The position numbers and the translations under genes were made by a program. The notes under the pieces are model-generated. The model was not told the DNA's origin. It did not search any database and saw only the letters and a program-made list of their open reading frames with translations. This document shows, in pieces, positions 55,041 through 63,044 of a stretch of DNA of 64,000 nt (position 1 is its first letter; each line of letters opens with the position of its first letter). Source of the DNA: Pectobacterium cacticida. GTDB taxonomy: Bacteria > Pseudomonadota > Gammaproteobacteria > Enterobacterales > Enterobacteriaceae. The stretch spans positions 1,984,001 to 2,048,000 of the forward strand of contig NZ_CP133656.1 in NCBI RefSeq assembly GCF_036885195.1, written 5' to 3'.

Positions 55041-57224
55041 ATGTCTTTCACGCCATTAACGGGCAAAACAGCCCGAAAACCAAAACTTACACGCTCGCTG
55101 CTGGCAACATGTATGACTGTTGCTTTGTTTCCATCGACTTCATTTGCCTCTGAGACTCAGCAAGATGAGACCATTACGGTACATGCCAGAACTCAGAACG
55201 GGAGTGATACTCAGGCCAATGATTACAATGTGCCCGTCACTTCAGCAGGGACCAAAATGCCGATGGTTCAGCGCGACATTCCGCAATCTGTCACTATCAT
55301 TAGTAAACAGCGTTTCCAGGATCAGCAGTTGGATACGCTGAATGATGTCCTGAAAAATACGACCGGCATTACCGAATTTAATTCAGGTGCTAACCGCAGC
55401 AATTTTTACTCACGCGGATTTTTAATTGATAACTATCAAATTGATGGTGTTCCTGCCCTGATAGAACAAGACTGGAATATCGGTGACACGCTATCTGATA
55501 CCGCGATCTATGATCGCATCGAAGTGGTTCGTGGCGCTACCGGCCTGATGACCGGTGCAGGCAGCCCAGCTGCGTCGATAAATATGATCCGTAAGCGTGC
55601 GGACAGTAAAGCATTCGTAGGCAATCTTTCCGCCAGTTATGGCAGTTGGAATAAGCAGCGTTATGTTGCCGATCTTTCTGCTCCTCTTACTGAATCCGGA
55701 AATGTGCGGGGACGCATTGTGGCCGGTTATCAGGACGGTGACAGTTGGCTGGATCATTACCGCAGTCAAAAGAAATTCCTGTATGGCGTAATAGATGCAG
55801 ACCTGACTGACTCCACCACCTTTTCCGTTGGATATGATTACCAAGAAACCCACATTGCTGGTGCAACCTGGGGGGGATTGCCAACCTTCTACCTCGATGG
55901 CAGCAAAACCCGTTATGATCGACGCACCAACATTTCACCAGATTGGGCGTATAACGATAGTGATTCGAAGAAAGTCTTTGCCACTCTTAAACAGCATTTT
56001 GATAATGGTTGGCAGTTCAACCTAAGCGGTACACATACAGAAGCTACTATGGACAGCAAGCTACTGTACATTGATGGTTACTTCGATAAAACGACGGGTA
56101 TTGGTGTTGGCCCCTACGTGGGCTATGACCTGTTAGGTGGGACGGGTTATAACACTGCCAAGCGCAAAGAAAACGCCATTGATGCCTATGTTAGCGGCCC
56201 CTATGAGCTGTTTGGACGGCAGCATACGATGATGGCCGGTGTGTCATATATTCGCCAGAACGATCGGTATATCGGGACATCAACCAGTTTTACTTCAGCA
56301 GAGGTGGGAGATTTTAATAACTGGGGTAATTATCCGGAACCCAAGTGGAGTGCCCAGACCTTGGCACAGGACAACACCATCCATCAGAAGTCAGCCTATA
56401 TGGCTACACGGTTCTCTCTAGCCGATCCTCTGCACCTTATTGTTGGTGCCCGCTATACAAAATATAGTGCCGACACACTGACACAACATACTGAAAAAAA
56501 TAATATCACGCCATATTCTGGGCTCGTGTATGACATCAATGATACTTACTCTGCTTACGCCAGTTATACGTCAATCTTTAAGCCCCAGACTTATCGTAAT
56601 GCCAGCGGCGCTTATCTTTCGCCCGTTATCGGCAAAAGCTACGAGACGGGGATCAAAGGAGACTGGAATAACAGCCGGGTGACCGCCTCGCTGGCAGTGT
56701 TCCGTATTGAGCAGGATCATCTTGGCGCAACAGATTATGCTCTGGTTCCGGGCAGTAATGATTATGCCTACTATGAGCAGGATGGCACGGTCAGCAAAGG
56801 TATTGAGTTTGAGATCAATGGTGCGGTGACCGATAATTTGCAGATGACATTCGGTGCGACCCGTTATATTGCTAAGGATGGAGAAGGCGCCGGGCTGAAT
56901 ACGACCCAGCCAAGAACTTCACTGAAACTGTTTACCAGCTATCGTCTGCCTATGCTTCAGGATATTACCGTTGGCGGCGGCGTTAACTGGCAGACACATA
57001 CTTGGGATAACGTTGCTGGACCTAATGGCTCGAGCACGCTGTATGCTGAACAGGGGAGTTATGCCTTGGTCAATCTGTTCGGCCGCTATCGCATAACGAA
57101 ACAACTTTCCGTCCAGGCCAATCTGAACAACCTCTTTGACAAAACCTACAATATCAATGTTGGCAGAAACACCGTATATGGTGAACCACGCAATATCTCT
57201 TTCTCTGCAAACTACAGCTTCTAA
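55041..57224 (+). CDS. fhuE: FhuE-type TonB-dependent ferric siderophore receptor
   Basis: This 727-residue outer-membrane receptor has a signal peptide ending SFASE, a TonB box DETITV just after it, a plug domain (VQRDIPQSVTIISKQRFQDQ, IYDRIEVVRGATGLMTGAGS) and a 22-strand barrel ending RNISFSANYSF. Long stretches such as YGSWNKQRYVADL and GLVYDINDTYSAYASYTSIF match E. coli FhuE, the receptor for ferric coprogen and rhodotorulic acid. It is monocistronic, has a Fur-like promoter and is followed by a hairpin terminator. No siderophore synthesis genes are adjacent. Confidence 0.93.
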   Translation: MSFTPLTGKTARKPKLTRSLLATCMTVALFPSTSFASETQQDETITVHARTQNGSDTQANDYNVPVTSAGTKMPMVQRDIPQSVTIISKQRFQDQQLDTLNDVLKNTTGITEFNSGANRSNFYSRGFLIDNYQIDGVPALIEQDWNIGDTLSDTAIYDRIEVVRGATGLMTGAGSPAASINMIRKRADSKAFVGNLSASYGSWNKQRYVADLSAPLTESGNVRGRIVAGYQDGDSWLDHYRSQKKFLYGVIDADLTDSTTFSVGYDYQETHIAGATWGGLPTFYLDGSKTRYDRRTNISPDWAYNDSDSKKVFATLKQHFDNGWQFNLSGTHTEATMDSKLLYIDGYFDKTTGIGVGPYVGYDLLGGTGYNTAKRKENAIDAYVSGPYELFGRQHTMMAGVSYIRQNDRYIGTSTSFTSAEVGDFNNWGNYPEPKWSAQTLAQDNTIHQKSAYMATRFSLADPLHLIVGARYTKYSADTLTQHTEKNNITPYSGLVYDINDTYSAYASYTSIFKPQTYRNASGAYLSPVIGKSYETGIKGDWNNSRVTASLAVFRIEQDHLGATDYALVPGSNDYAYYEQDGTVSKGIEFEINGAVTDNLQMTFGATRYIAKDGEGAGLNTTQPRTSLKLFTSYRLPMLQDITVGGGVNWQTHTWDNVAGPNGSSTLYAEQGSYALVNLFGRYRITKQLSVQANLNNLFDKTYNINVGRNTVYGEPRNISFSANYSF

Positions 57225-57234
57225 GCCTGATAAC

Positions 57235-57259
57235 AATGCCCTGGCAACAGGGCATTTTC
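57235..57259 (+). terminator. fhuE terminator
   Basis: AATGCCCTG and CAGGGCATT form a nine-base stem with a GCAA tetraloop, followed by TTC, 10 bases after the fhuE stop. Confidence 0.8.
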
Positions 57260-57454
57260 ATATAGCCATCCCAGGGTAGGTGATTCATATGATCAGTGTG
57301 GGCTGAGCTTATGCTAATGTCTGCGGGGCTAACAGGCCCCCAGCTAAAAATGCTCTGTGGAACTATTTCTATCCTTTAGGCGATTTTGTTGAAGGAAAAT
57401 GCTCTCTCAATCGTTTATTCAATGATGCTAATGTTTCAATGGGAGGGGCTCTAT

Positions 57455-58462
57455 ATGAAAAAAATTATTGTTATGCCTGATGCGTCATCTGCGGGTTTGT
57501 TTAAGGCACTGGTTGCAAATAAAAATAATACCACCGTTAGTAGTAAATATGATAAGGGAAGTATGGTTTTTGTTATTTTTGAACCCGACTTGATATATGA
57601 ACCTCTAGTAAATGAAGAAGCAAACGAATTATTTTTTATAAGAAAAAAGGAATTGAGAATAGAAAAGCCAGAAACATTTAAAACCCTGAAGGTTTTCGAT
57701 CATGACGAAAAAAACATCACAGACTTTCTGTCTATTTCCCATGCGATATCAAACGATATTGATATAGATATCTGGTTTGATAGGAGCAGTGGCTCGCAAG
57801 CTACGTTGCTTTTTTTATTAAATGCAATAAACTCCACGCCAAACTACCCGCTTGATAGTCTGAATATTTTTTATTTTGATGGACGTATTGCAGGTGAAGA
57901 GCTGAATGATTTTGATGATTTAAAGGTTACTTTAATTTCCAACAAGTCCGATTTAATCTTGGCGTCGAGAAAATTGTGGGGATGGTTAATTTCAGATCAA
58001 CTTGATAAAGCATATGACTTTTATTCCCGGCACTGCAGATCTGAAGGTTGGTTTTCAAATTTATTAGAAGCCATATTTGATAACCTTCCGAGAGCCGATC
58101 GCGGGTTAGATAAGAATGAAATAATAATATTGGAATTAATAAAAAAACTAGGGAAAACCACCTATCAAGAAATAATATCTGAATATTATTTGTATGCTTC
58201 TCATCCGCCAACATGGATATTAATTCCATCATACATACAAAACCTGAAAGACCTTTCATTAATCCAGTATGGGGTTAATGACCTTAACACTAATTTCAAG
58301 GTGCTTGTTGAAGAGCAAGTAAAATCAAATAAAAATGATTATGAATCATTTGTAATTGAGTATGTAGCTGACGAAGCTGTACCTGCTAATAGAATAAGGT
58401 ATGGTAAAGAAGTCACCTGGGTGTGGGATGAAGAAGGCGGGAAGGTAAAGCGATTTTTTTGA
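57455..58462 (+). CDS. DUF1835-like protein of unknown function, AT-rich
   Basis: This 335-residue protein resembles DUF1835/DUF3658 proteins. An N-terminal KKIIVMPDASSAGLFKAL is followed by a central IDIDIWFDRSSGSQATLLFL and a helical C-terminal part with LPRADRGLDKNEIIILELI, where the family usually shows GLSxTE. The function is unknown. The start at ATG 57455 is preceded by GGGAGGGG; an in-frame extension to 57386 is unlikely. Its codon use is strikingly AT-rich compared with flanking genes, which suggests horizontal acquisition. It sits in an accessory patch with a toxin-antitoxin pair and ORF fragments. No membrane segment or signal is visible. Confidence 0.6.
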   Translation: MKKIIVMPDASSAGLFKALVANKNNTTVSSKYDKGSMVFVIFEPDLIYEPLVNEEANELFFIRKKELRIEKPETFKTLKVFDHDEKNITDFLSISHAISNDIDIDIWFDRSSGSQATLLFLLNAINSTPNYPLDSLNIFYFDGRIAGEELNDFDDLKVTLISNKSDLILASRKLWGWLISDQLDKAYDFYSRHCRSEGWFSNLLEAIFDNLPRADRGLDKNEIIILELIKKLGKTTYQEIISEYYLYASHPPTWILIPSYIQNLKDLSLIQYGVNDLNTNFKVLVEEQVKSNKNDYESFVIEYVADEAVPANRIRYGKEVTWVWDEEGGKVKRFF

Positions 58463-58948
58463 ATCCCTTTCAATAAGGAGAGAGTGAAATGCTCTCCTAA
58501 ATAAAGTTCTATTTTTGGTGACGGCCATCGGCTGAAACTGGATTTATGCCAGCATTGCTTAAAAGATGTCTTGGGCCAGTGGATAACGGTCTGTGACCAA
58601 TGACAGCATCGGGAACGTCAGTTCTCGCCAATCCTTACCTTGGTTCGCATAATGTATATTATGTTAAATTGAAGTCAGTGAGCTTCGTGATCAACTGGCG
58701 CAGAATACCCTGTCGCTGATTGAAATCGTCAAAGCGGTAAAAATCAATACGGTCATTCCGGTGGAAAGTCTGCTGGCCGTGCATGTGATTCGGGAGTTAC
58801 ACAAGTCGTCATAATGCTGACATGGGAGTATTTCGCCGGCAGCATCCCAATTGTCGGCGGAAAGCTGGTTGTCTGATGTTACGTAGGTGATTGTGAGTTT
58901 ATCGTCAGTGATATGGACATACACATTAGCACCAAGGTAATGTACAAT
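58463..58948. other. fragmentary region before the phd-doc pair
   Basis: A 47-codon frame without a normal start (ending TAA at 58812) encodes LAQNTLSLIEIVKAVKINTV and then IPVESLLAVHVIRELHKSS. It overlaps a 20-codon ATG frame (58814-58876, MLTWEYFAGSIPIVGGKLVV) in TAATG. These look like the tail of a former accessory operon. I recognise no family. The first ~190 bases hold nothing supportable. Confidence 0.35.
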
Positions 58949-58977
58949 TGAGATGTACACTTCATTCGTACATCTCA
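58949..58977. promoter_or_regulatory. phd-doc operator palindrome
   Basis: TGAGATGTAC and GTACATCTCA are perfect 10-base inverted arms separated by nine bases, ending 11 bases before the antitoxin start. A further TGTACA lies at 58941. Such palindromes are bound by Phd-type antitoxins for autorepression. Confidence 0.75.
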
Positions 58978-58987
58978 GGAGAGAGCT

Positions 58988-59209
58988 ATGCAAACCTACA
59001 CCTCCACACAGGCCAGAGCCAATATTTCCACGGTACTGGATACCGCGTTAAATGGTGAGCCGGTTGAAATCACCCGTCGCGACGGGAGCGCTGCCGTGCT
59101 TATCAGCAAAGCAGCCTTCGAGGCCTATCAAAATGCCAAACTTGACGCGGAATTTGATGCCATCATGCAACGGCATGAGCACACAATCAAGGCGCTGACT
59201 GACCGATGA
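58988..59209 (+). CDS. phd: Phd/YefM-family antitoxin
   Basis: This 73-residue antitoxin has the Phd/YefM N-terminal fold (TYTSTQARANISTVLDTALN, GEPVEITRRDGSAAVLISKA) and a C-terminal toxin-neutralising tail. GGAGAG precedes the ATG. Its last bases overlap the toxin start (ATGA). It probably represses its own promoter through the upstream palindrome. Confidence 0.9.
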   Translation: MQTYTSTQARANISTVLDTALNGEPVEITRRDGSAAVLISKAAFEAYQNAKLDAEFDAIMQRHEHTIKALTDR

Positions 59210-59592
59210 TTTGGGTCAGTGCGCAGGAAGTCATTGCCTTTCACGATCGAATTTTGCAACGTTTTCCCGGTGTGGCAGGTCTGGCTGACCCCGGCAGAGC
59301 ACAGGCGCTGATTTATCGCGTGCAGAATCGTGTTCACTACGAAGGCGTTACTGCCCTATTTGAACTGGCGGCGACCTACTGGGTTGCCATCGCCCGCGGT
59401 CACATCTTTCATGATGGTAATAAACGCACTGCATTTTTCGTTACCATGACCTTTCTTTGGCGCAATGGCATCCGTATTCGTGACGTTGATAACTCGCTGG
59501 AAAATCTGACGGTCGAAGCGGCTACCGGCGAAAAATCGGTCGACCAGTTGGCGCAGTGTTTACGTGAACGAGTGGATAATTCCGGGAATTAA
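59206..59592 (+). CDS. doc: Doc-family (Fic-fold) toxin
   Basis: This 128-residue toxin carries the Doc signature HIFHDGNKRTAF (His66, Asp70, Asn72, Lys73), a Fic-fold variant. P1 Doc phosphorylates EF-Tu and halts translation; this homologue probably does the same. It overlaps the antitoxin gene by four bases. All catalytic residues are intact, so the pair is likely functional. Confidence 0.92.
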   Translation: MIWVSAQEVIAFHDRILQRFPGVAGLADPGRAQALIYRVQNRVHYEGVTALFELAATYWVAIARGHIFHDGNKRTAFFVTMTFLWRNGIRIRDVDNSLENLTVEAATGEKSVDQLAQCLRERVDNSGN

Positions 59593-59696
59593 TGAAAGAA
59601 ATGCCCCCTACTCATGTGCCGTTATCATTTTGTGGCTCTACAGTGAGTGTTAGTATCACACTCTTTCTTAAGTGACTTCTTAGCGGCATCGGATCG

Positions 59697-61001
59697 TTAT
59701 CCCAGGCGCGATATACGCGACGTAACCTCGTCAAGGTGGTGACGTAATGCCGTAATACATGGGGTAAAATTGGCAGAGAAGCAACGACAATCGCGGACTA
59801 AAGCGAAGAAGTGCTCTGCCAGTTCCAACGCTTCCCGCCAGATTTCCCCGCTAATAACGTCAAGTAGCGTCGCTGGCCGCAGTGTATTCACTATTTCGCC
59901 ACCTGATTTAGGCGCGAAACCCATTGGCAGGATGTCGTAAGCTGGCGCAAGGCGGTATGGACGACCGTGGCTACTGATGAACGACAGATTGCCGTGGTGC
60001 ATGTCGGTATTGCCAATCAGCATGCCAAACGCCCAAAGCCGAGCCGTCTCAATGGCGGCATCAGGATGGATATATCCCTGCTTAATGAGCTCATTAACTA
60101 AAATCGGCCAGGCCTCCCTCGCTTTCCCGACAAATTCCGCCTCTAGCGCCCGTAAAGAAAAGAGACCGATTCGACCGAGCGGGCCTACACGGTCAAACCG
60201 GGGGATCTCAAGGAAACGCTGCCCACTAAAATCAAAGACTTCTGTTTCGACGCCGAGCACTTTTAACGCCAGATGTTCGGCCTGTAACAGATCGCGCCAA
60301 CGTTCGCTAACGGGGTTGTCGTCCAAAGCCGTAAATTTCACTAGTACATGGCCACGTTCTGTATAGGTGCAGAATTTCGGTTGTTCACCTCCGGCAGATG
60401 AACCCGGCGCTTCACCGGAACTGGCTGCCAACGCGAGCGTGGTAAAATGCGTCGCGCGATCGACGGGGGTCGGTAGCGGCATCTCCAGGAATTGGTTTCT
60501 TGCCCTCTCCCCTATTAATAAGTTGCCTACAGCATCATGCCCATGCGCTAACAAGGCTTTAATAATATCAGCGTCTGCCCAGTCTTCTGGATTTGGCGAC
60601 AAGCCAAGCTCGGATGCATAGGTCGATGCATACGCGCGTCCAAGATATCCTTGTGGTCGCATGTCAAATAACCACCATGGCAACCCGTCGCTATGGCGAT
60701 ACACATTATCAGCCTGCGCCATGACAAATCCGGCGGGATGAACTGGAATGAGTTCACCCAATGATTTTATTTGACCGTTTTCGTTGATGCGATAAATCGG
60801 TGCGGAATTAAACCCGCGATAAGTATCGCGCAAAGCATATTGAATAGATGGTCCAGCGCCGATTCGGATAACATCATCACCCAGTTCCTTTAAAGCGCGT
60901 GAAACTGTAGGCTGGCTAATATCCATTATATTAGTTAGTTGGCTCGCAGCCATGGGGCCATTACGTAGCAATTGGCGTATTCTGTCCGATCGGCTGCTCA
61001 T
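59697..61001 (-). CDS. yjjJ: YjjJ, HipA-family kinase with N-terminal winged helix
   Basis: This 434-residue protein fuses an N-terminal DNA-binding helix-turn-helix (RIRQLLRNGPMAASQLTNIM, ISQPTVSRALKELGDDVIRI) to a HipA-like Ser/Thr kinase. Kinase motifs: the glycine loop SSAGGEQPKF, the lysine strand HVLVKFTA, the catalytic NTDMHHGNLSF and the metal aspartate LAPAYDILPM. It matches YjjJ of E. coli. Because the DNA-binding part is fused, it lacks a separate HipB antitoxin; none is encoded next to it. It is convergent with doc, leaving ~100 bases. Confidence 0.9.
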   Translation of the reverse strand: MSSRSDRIRQLLRNGPMAASQLTNIMDISQPTVSRALKELGDDVIRIGAGPSIQYALRDTYRGFNSAPIYRINENGQIKSLGELIPVHPAGFVMAQADNVYRHSDGLPWWLFDMRPQGYLGRAYASTYASELGLSPNPEDWADADIIKALLAHGHDAVGNLLIGERARNQFLEMPLPTPVDRATHFTTLALAASSGEAPGSSAGGEQPKFCTYTERGHVLVKFTALDDNPVSERWRDLLQAEHLALKVLGVETEVFDFSGQRFLEIPRFDRVGPLGRIGLFSLRALEAEFVGKAREAWPILVNELIKQGYIHPDAAIETARLWAFGMLIGNTDMHHGNLSFISSHGRPYRLAPAYDILPMGFAPKSGGEIVNTLRPATLLDVISGEIWREALELAEHFFALVRDCRCFSANFTPCITALRHHLDEVTSRISRLG

Positions 61002-61198
61002 TGAGTTAATCGCTTCATGAATAGATTAATGAATAGGTAAACGAATAGATATTTTATCAGTTATTATCCAGTGTGTCATTGGGCAGGATGATGCGCGAGC
61101 GAGGTGTCGTTTTAGTGCCACGCACCGCTTTCTTGTAACCTTCCACTACGTCATGCACAATCCTGAGTAACACATGTAAAACCGTCGGATATCACATC

Positions 61199-61486
61199 AT
61201 GGCTGCGCATATTTCTAACGATCCCTTGCACGGCGTCACGCTTGAAATGCAAGTCAACGCGCTGGTTGCCCGTTTTGGCTGGGTTCAACTGAGCAAACTC
61301 ATTAATATCAATTGCTTTAAGAACGACCCAAGCGTGAAATCCAGTTTAACATTTTTGCGTCGCACGCCCTGGGCGAGAGCTGAAGTTGAAGCGTTATATC
61401 GGGATACGCTGGCTAGCACAGCGCCCGGAGAAAACGATAAGTTTGCCGTTGATTCCTGGGCGCATTCCCGTATCAACAAGCGCTAA
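61199..61486 (+). CDS. VF530-like (DUF2132) small protein
   Basis: This 95-residue protein has the VF530/DUF2132 signature: NDPLHGVTLEMQVNALVARF, GWVQLSKLININCFKNDPSV, KSSLTFLRRTPWARAEVEAL. The family has a small helical fold and has been suggested to bind DNA; the role is unknown. It is followed five bases later by digH, so the two may share a transcript. Confidence 0.88.
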   Translation: MAAHISNDPLHGVTLEMQVNALVARFGWVQLSKLININCFKNDPSVKSSLTFLRRTPWARAEVEALYRDTLASTAPGENDKFAVDSWAHSRINKR

Positions 61487-61491
61487 ACAAC

Positions 61492-62778
61492 GTGAAAAAA
61501 AACGTCGTTCTTGTTGCTGCGGCGCTACTACTTGTTAGTTGCGCATCTAAACCGCCAGGCTCGCTAGTTACGCCGCCCTCCCCTGTAACGCCGTCGGTGA
61601 CATTCGATAAGCGTCAGGAACCGATGCGGGGCGTCTGGCTCGCGACCGTCTCTCGTCTCGACTGGCCACCGATATCATCAGTTAATATTCGCAATCCTGT
61701 CGTGCGTATGACCCAGCAGCAAGATGCGCTGAGGGCTAAACTCGATAAGTTGCAACGTCTTGGCATTAACACCGTGTTTTTCCAGGTTAAACCGGACGGC
61801 ACTGCATTATGGCGCTCTGCCATATTGCCCTGGTCGGATATGTTAACCGGTAAGATTGGCGAAGATCCTGGCTATGACCCACTCCAGTTTATGCTGGAAG
61901 AAGCGCACAAACGCGGCATAAAAGTGCATGCCTGGTTTAATCCTTACCGCGTAACGGTTAACACTCAGCCTGCCACGGTGAAGGCGCTAAATCGCACGTT
62001 GTCACAGCATCCAGCGAGCGTATTTGTTTTACACCGTGACTGGATCCGCACGGCCAGCAATCGCTTTGTGCTCGATCCGGGTATACCGGAAGTTCGGCAT
62101 TGGATTACCCGCATTGTCGCCGAAGTGGTTAGTCGCTACCCCATTGACGGAGTGCAGTTTGACGACTATTTCTATGCCGAATCACCTGCTTCTATTTTAA
62201 ATGACAATGAAACCTTTAAAAAATACGGACAGGGATTCACCACAAAAGCGGATTGGCGGCGACACAATACTCTGCAATTGATTGCACAGGTGTCGCACAC
62301 AATTAAGCAGTTGAAACCAGCGATTGAATTTGGCGTCAGCCCCGCAGGGGTATGGCGCAATCGCTCTCACGATGCGGCAGGTTCCGACACACGCGGCGCC
62401 GCCGCTTACGATGAGGCGTATGCCGATACCCGTCAGTGGGTGCAACAAGGGTTATTGGATTACATCGCTCCGCAGCTATATTGGCCATTTGCGCGTGATG
62501 CGGCGCGCTATGATGTACTTGCGAAATGGTGGGCGGATGTGGTGAAACCGACGAATACGCGGCTTTATATTGGCGTTGCGCTGTACAAAGTGGGTGAACC
62601 TTCAAAAAGTGAGCCGGACTGGGCGGTTGGCGGCGGAGTGGCGGAGTTGAAAAAACAGATCGATTTAAATGAATCCCTGCCACAAGTTAACGGCACGATT
62701 CTATTTCGCGAGGACTATCTTAATCAGCCACAGACTCAAGACGCGGTGCGCTATCTCAAAAGTCGCTGGGGAAAATAG
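61492..62778 (+). CDS. digH: DigH/YddW peptidoglycan glycosyl hydrolase lipoprotein
   Basis: This 428-residue lipoprotein has the lipobox LLVSC with Cys17, from a GTG start at 61492. The catalytic GHL10/DUF187 domain starts at MRGVWLATVSRLDWPPISS and includes NTVFFQVKPDGTALWRSAIL and VHAWFNPYRVT, then DGVQFDDYFYAES with the acidic pair. E. coli DigH (YddW) cleaves denuded glycan strands at the division site. Length and order match. Confidence 0.92.
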   Translation: MKKNVVLVAAALLLVSCASKPPGSLVTPPSPVTPSVTFDKRQEPMRGVWLATVSRLDWPPISSVNIRNPVVRMTQQQDALRAKLDKLQRLGINTVFFQVKPDGTALWRSAILPWSDMLTGKIGEDPGYDPLQFMLEEAHKRGIKVHAWFNPYRVTVNTQPATVKALNRTLSQHPASVFVLHRDWIRTASNRFVLDPGIPEVRHWITRIVAEVVSRYPIDGVQFDDYFYAESPASILNDNETFKKYGQGFTTKADWRRHNTLQLIAQVSHTIKQLKPAIEFGVSPAGVWRNRSHDAAGSDTRGAAAYDEAYADTRQWVQQGLLDYIAPQLYWPFARDAARYDVLAKWWADVVKPTNTRLYIGVALYKVGEPSKSEPDWAVGGGVAELKKQIDLNESLPQVNGTILFREDYLNQPQTQDAVRYLKSRWGK

Positions 62779-63044
62779 CACGGGTATTTATTTACCCTTT
62801 CTACATATAAGAAATCTTAAAATTTTTTGCCGATTTAATCAGCATGTAAAATAACCGTGCCTACAATGATGTCTGCAAATAAGAATAACCAATTGATTTT
62901 TATGTTTAAAAATAAAAAATTGTAAATAAAATAAATCATTGAGTCGTTGGCTGAAAAACTCTATATTGGCGGCGCTTTTTATAGCGTAGTTTTTAATTCA
63001 TTTATTCAGCGGTGTGTTCCAAAACACACGGTTGTAGGAGAGAT
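62779..63044. promoter_or_regulatory. intergenic region with hairpin before the aminotransferase
   Basis: The region is AT-rich with no recognisable gene. GTGTGTT (63012-63018) and AACACAC (63023-63029) form a hairpin just upstream of TAGGAGAG, the ribosome-binding site, which could modulate translation. Confidence 0.4.
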
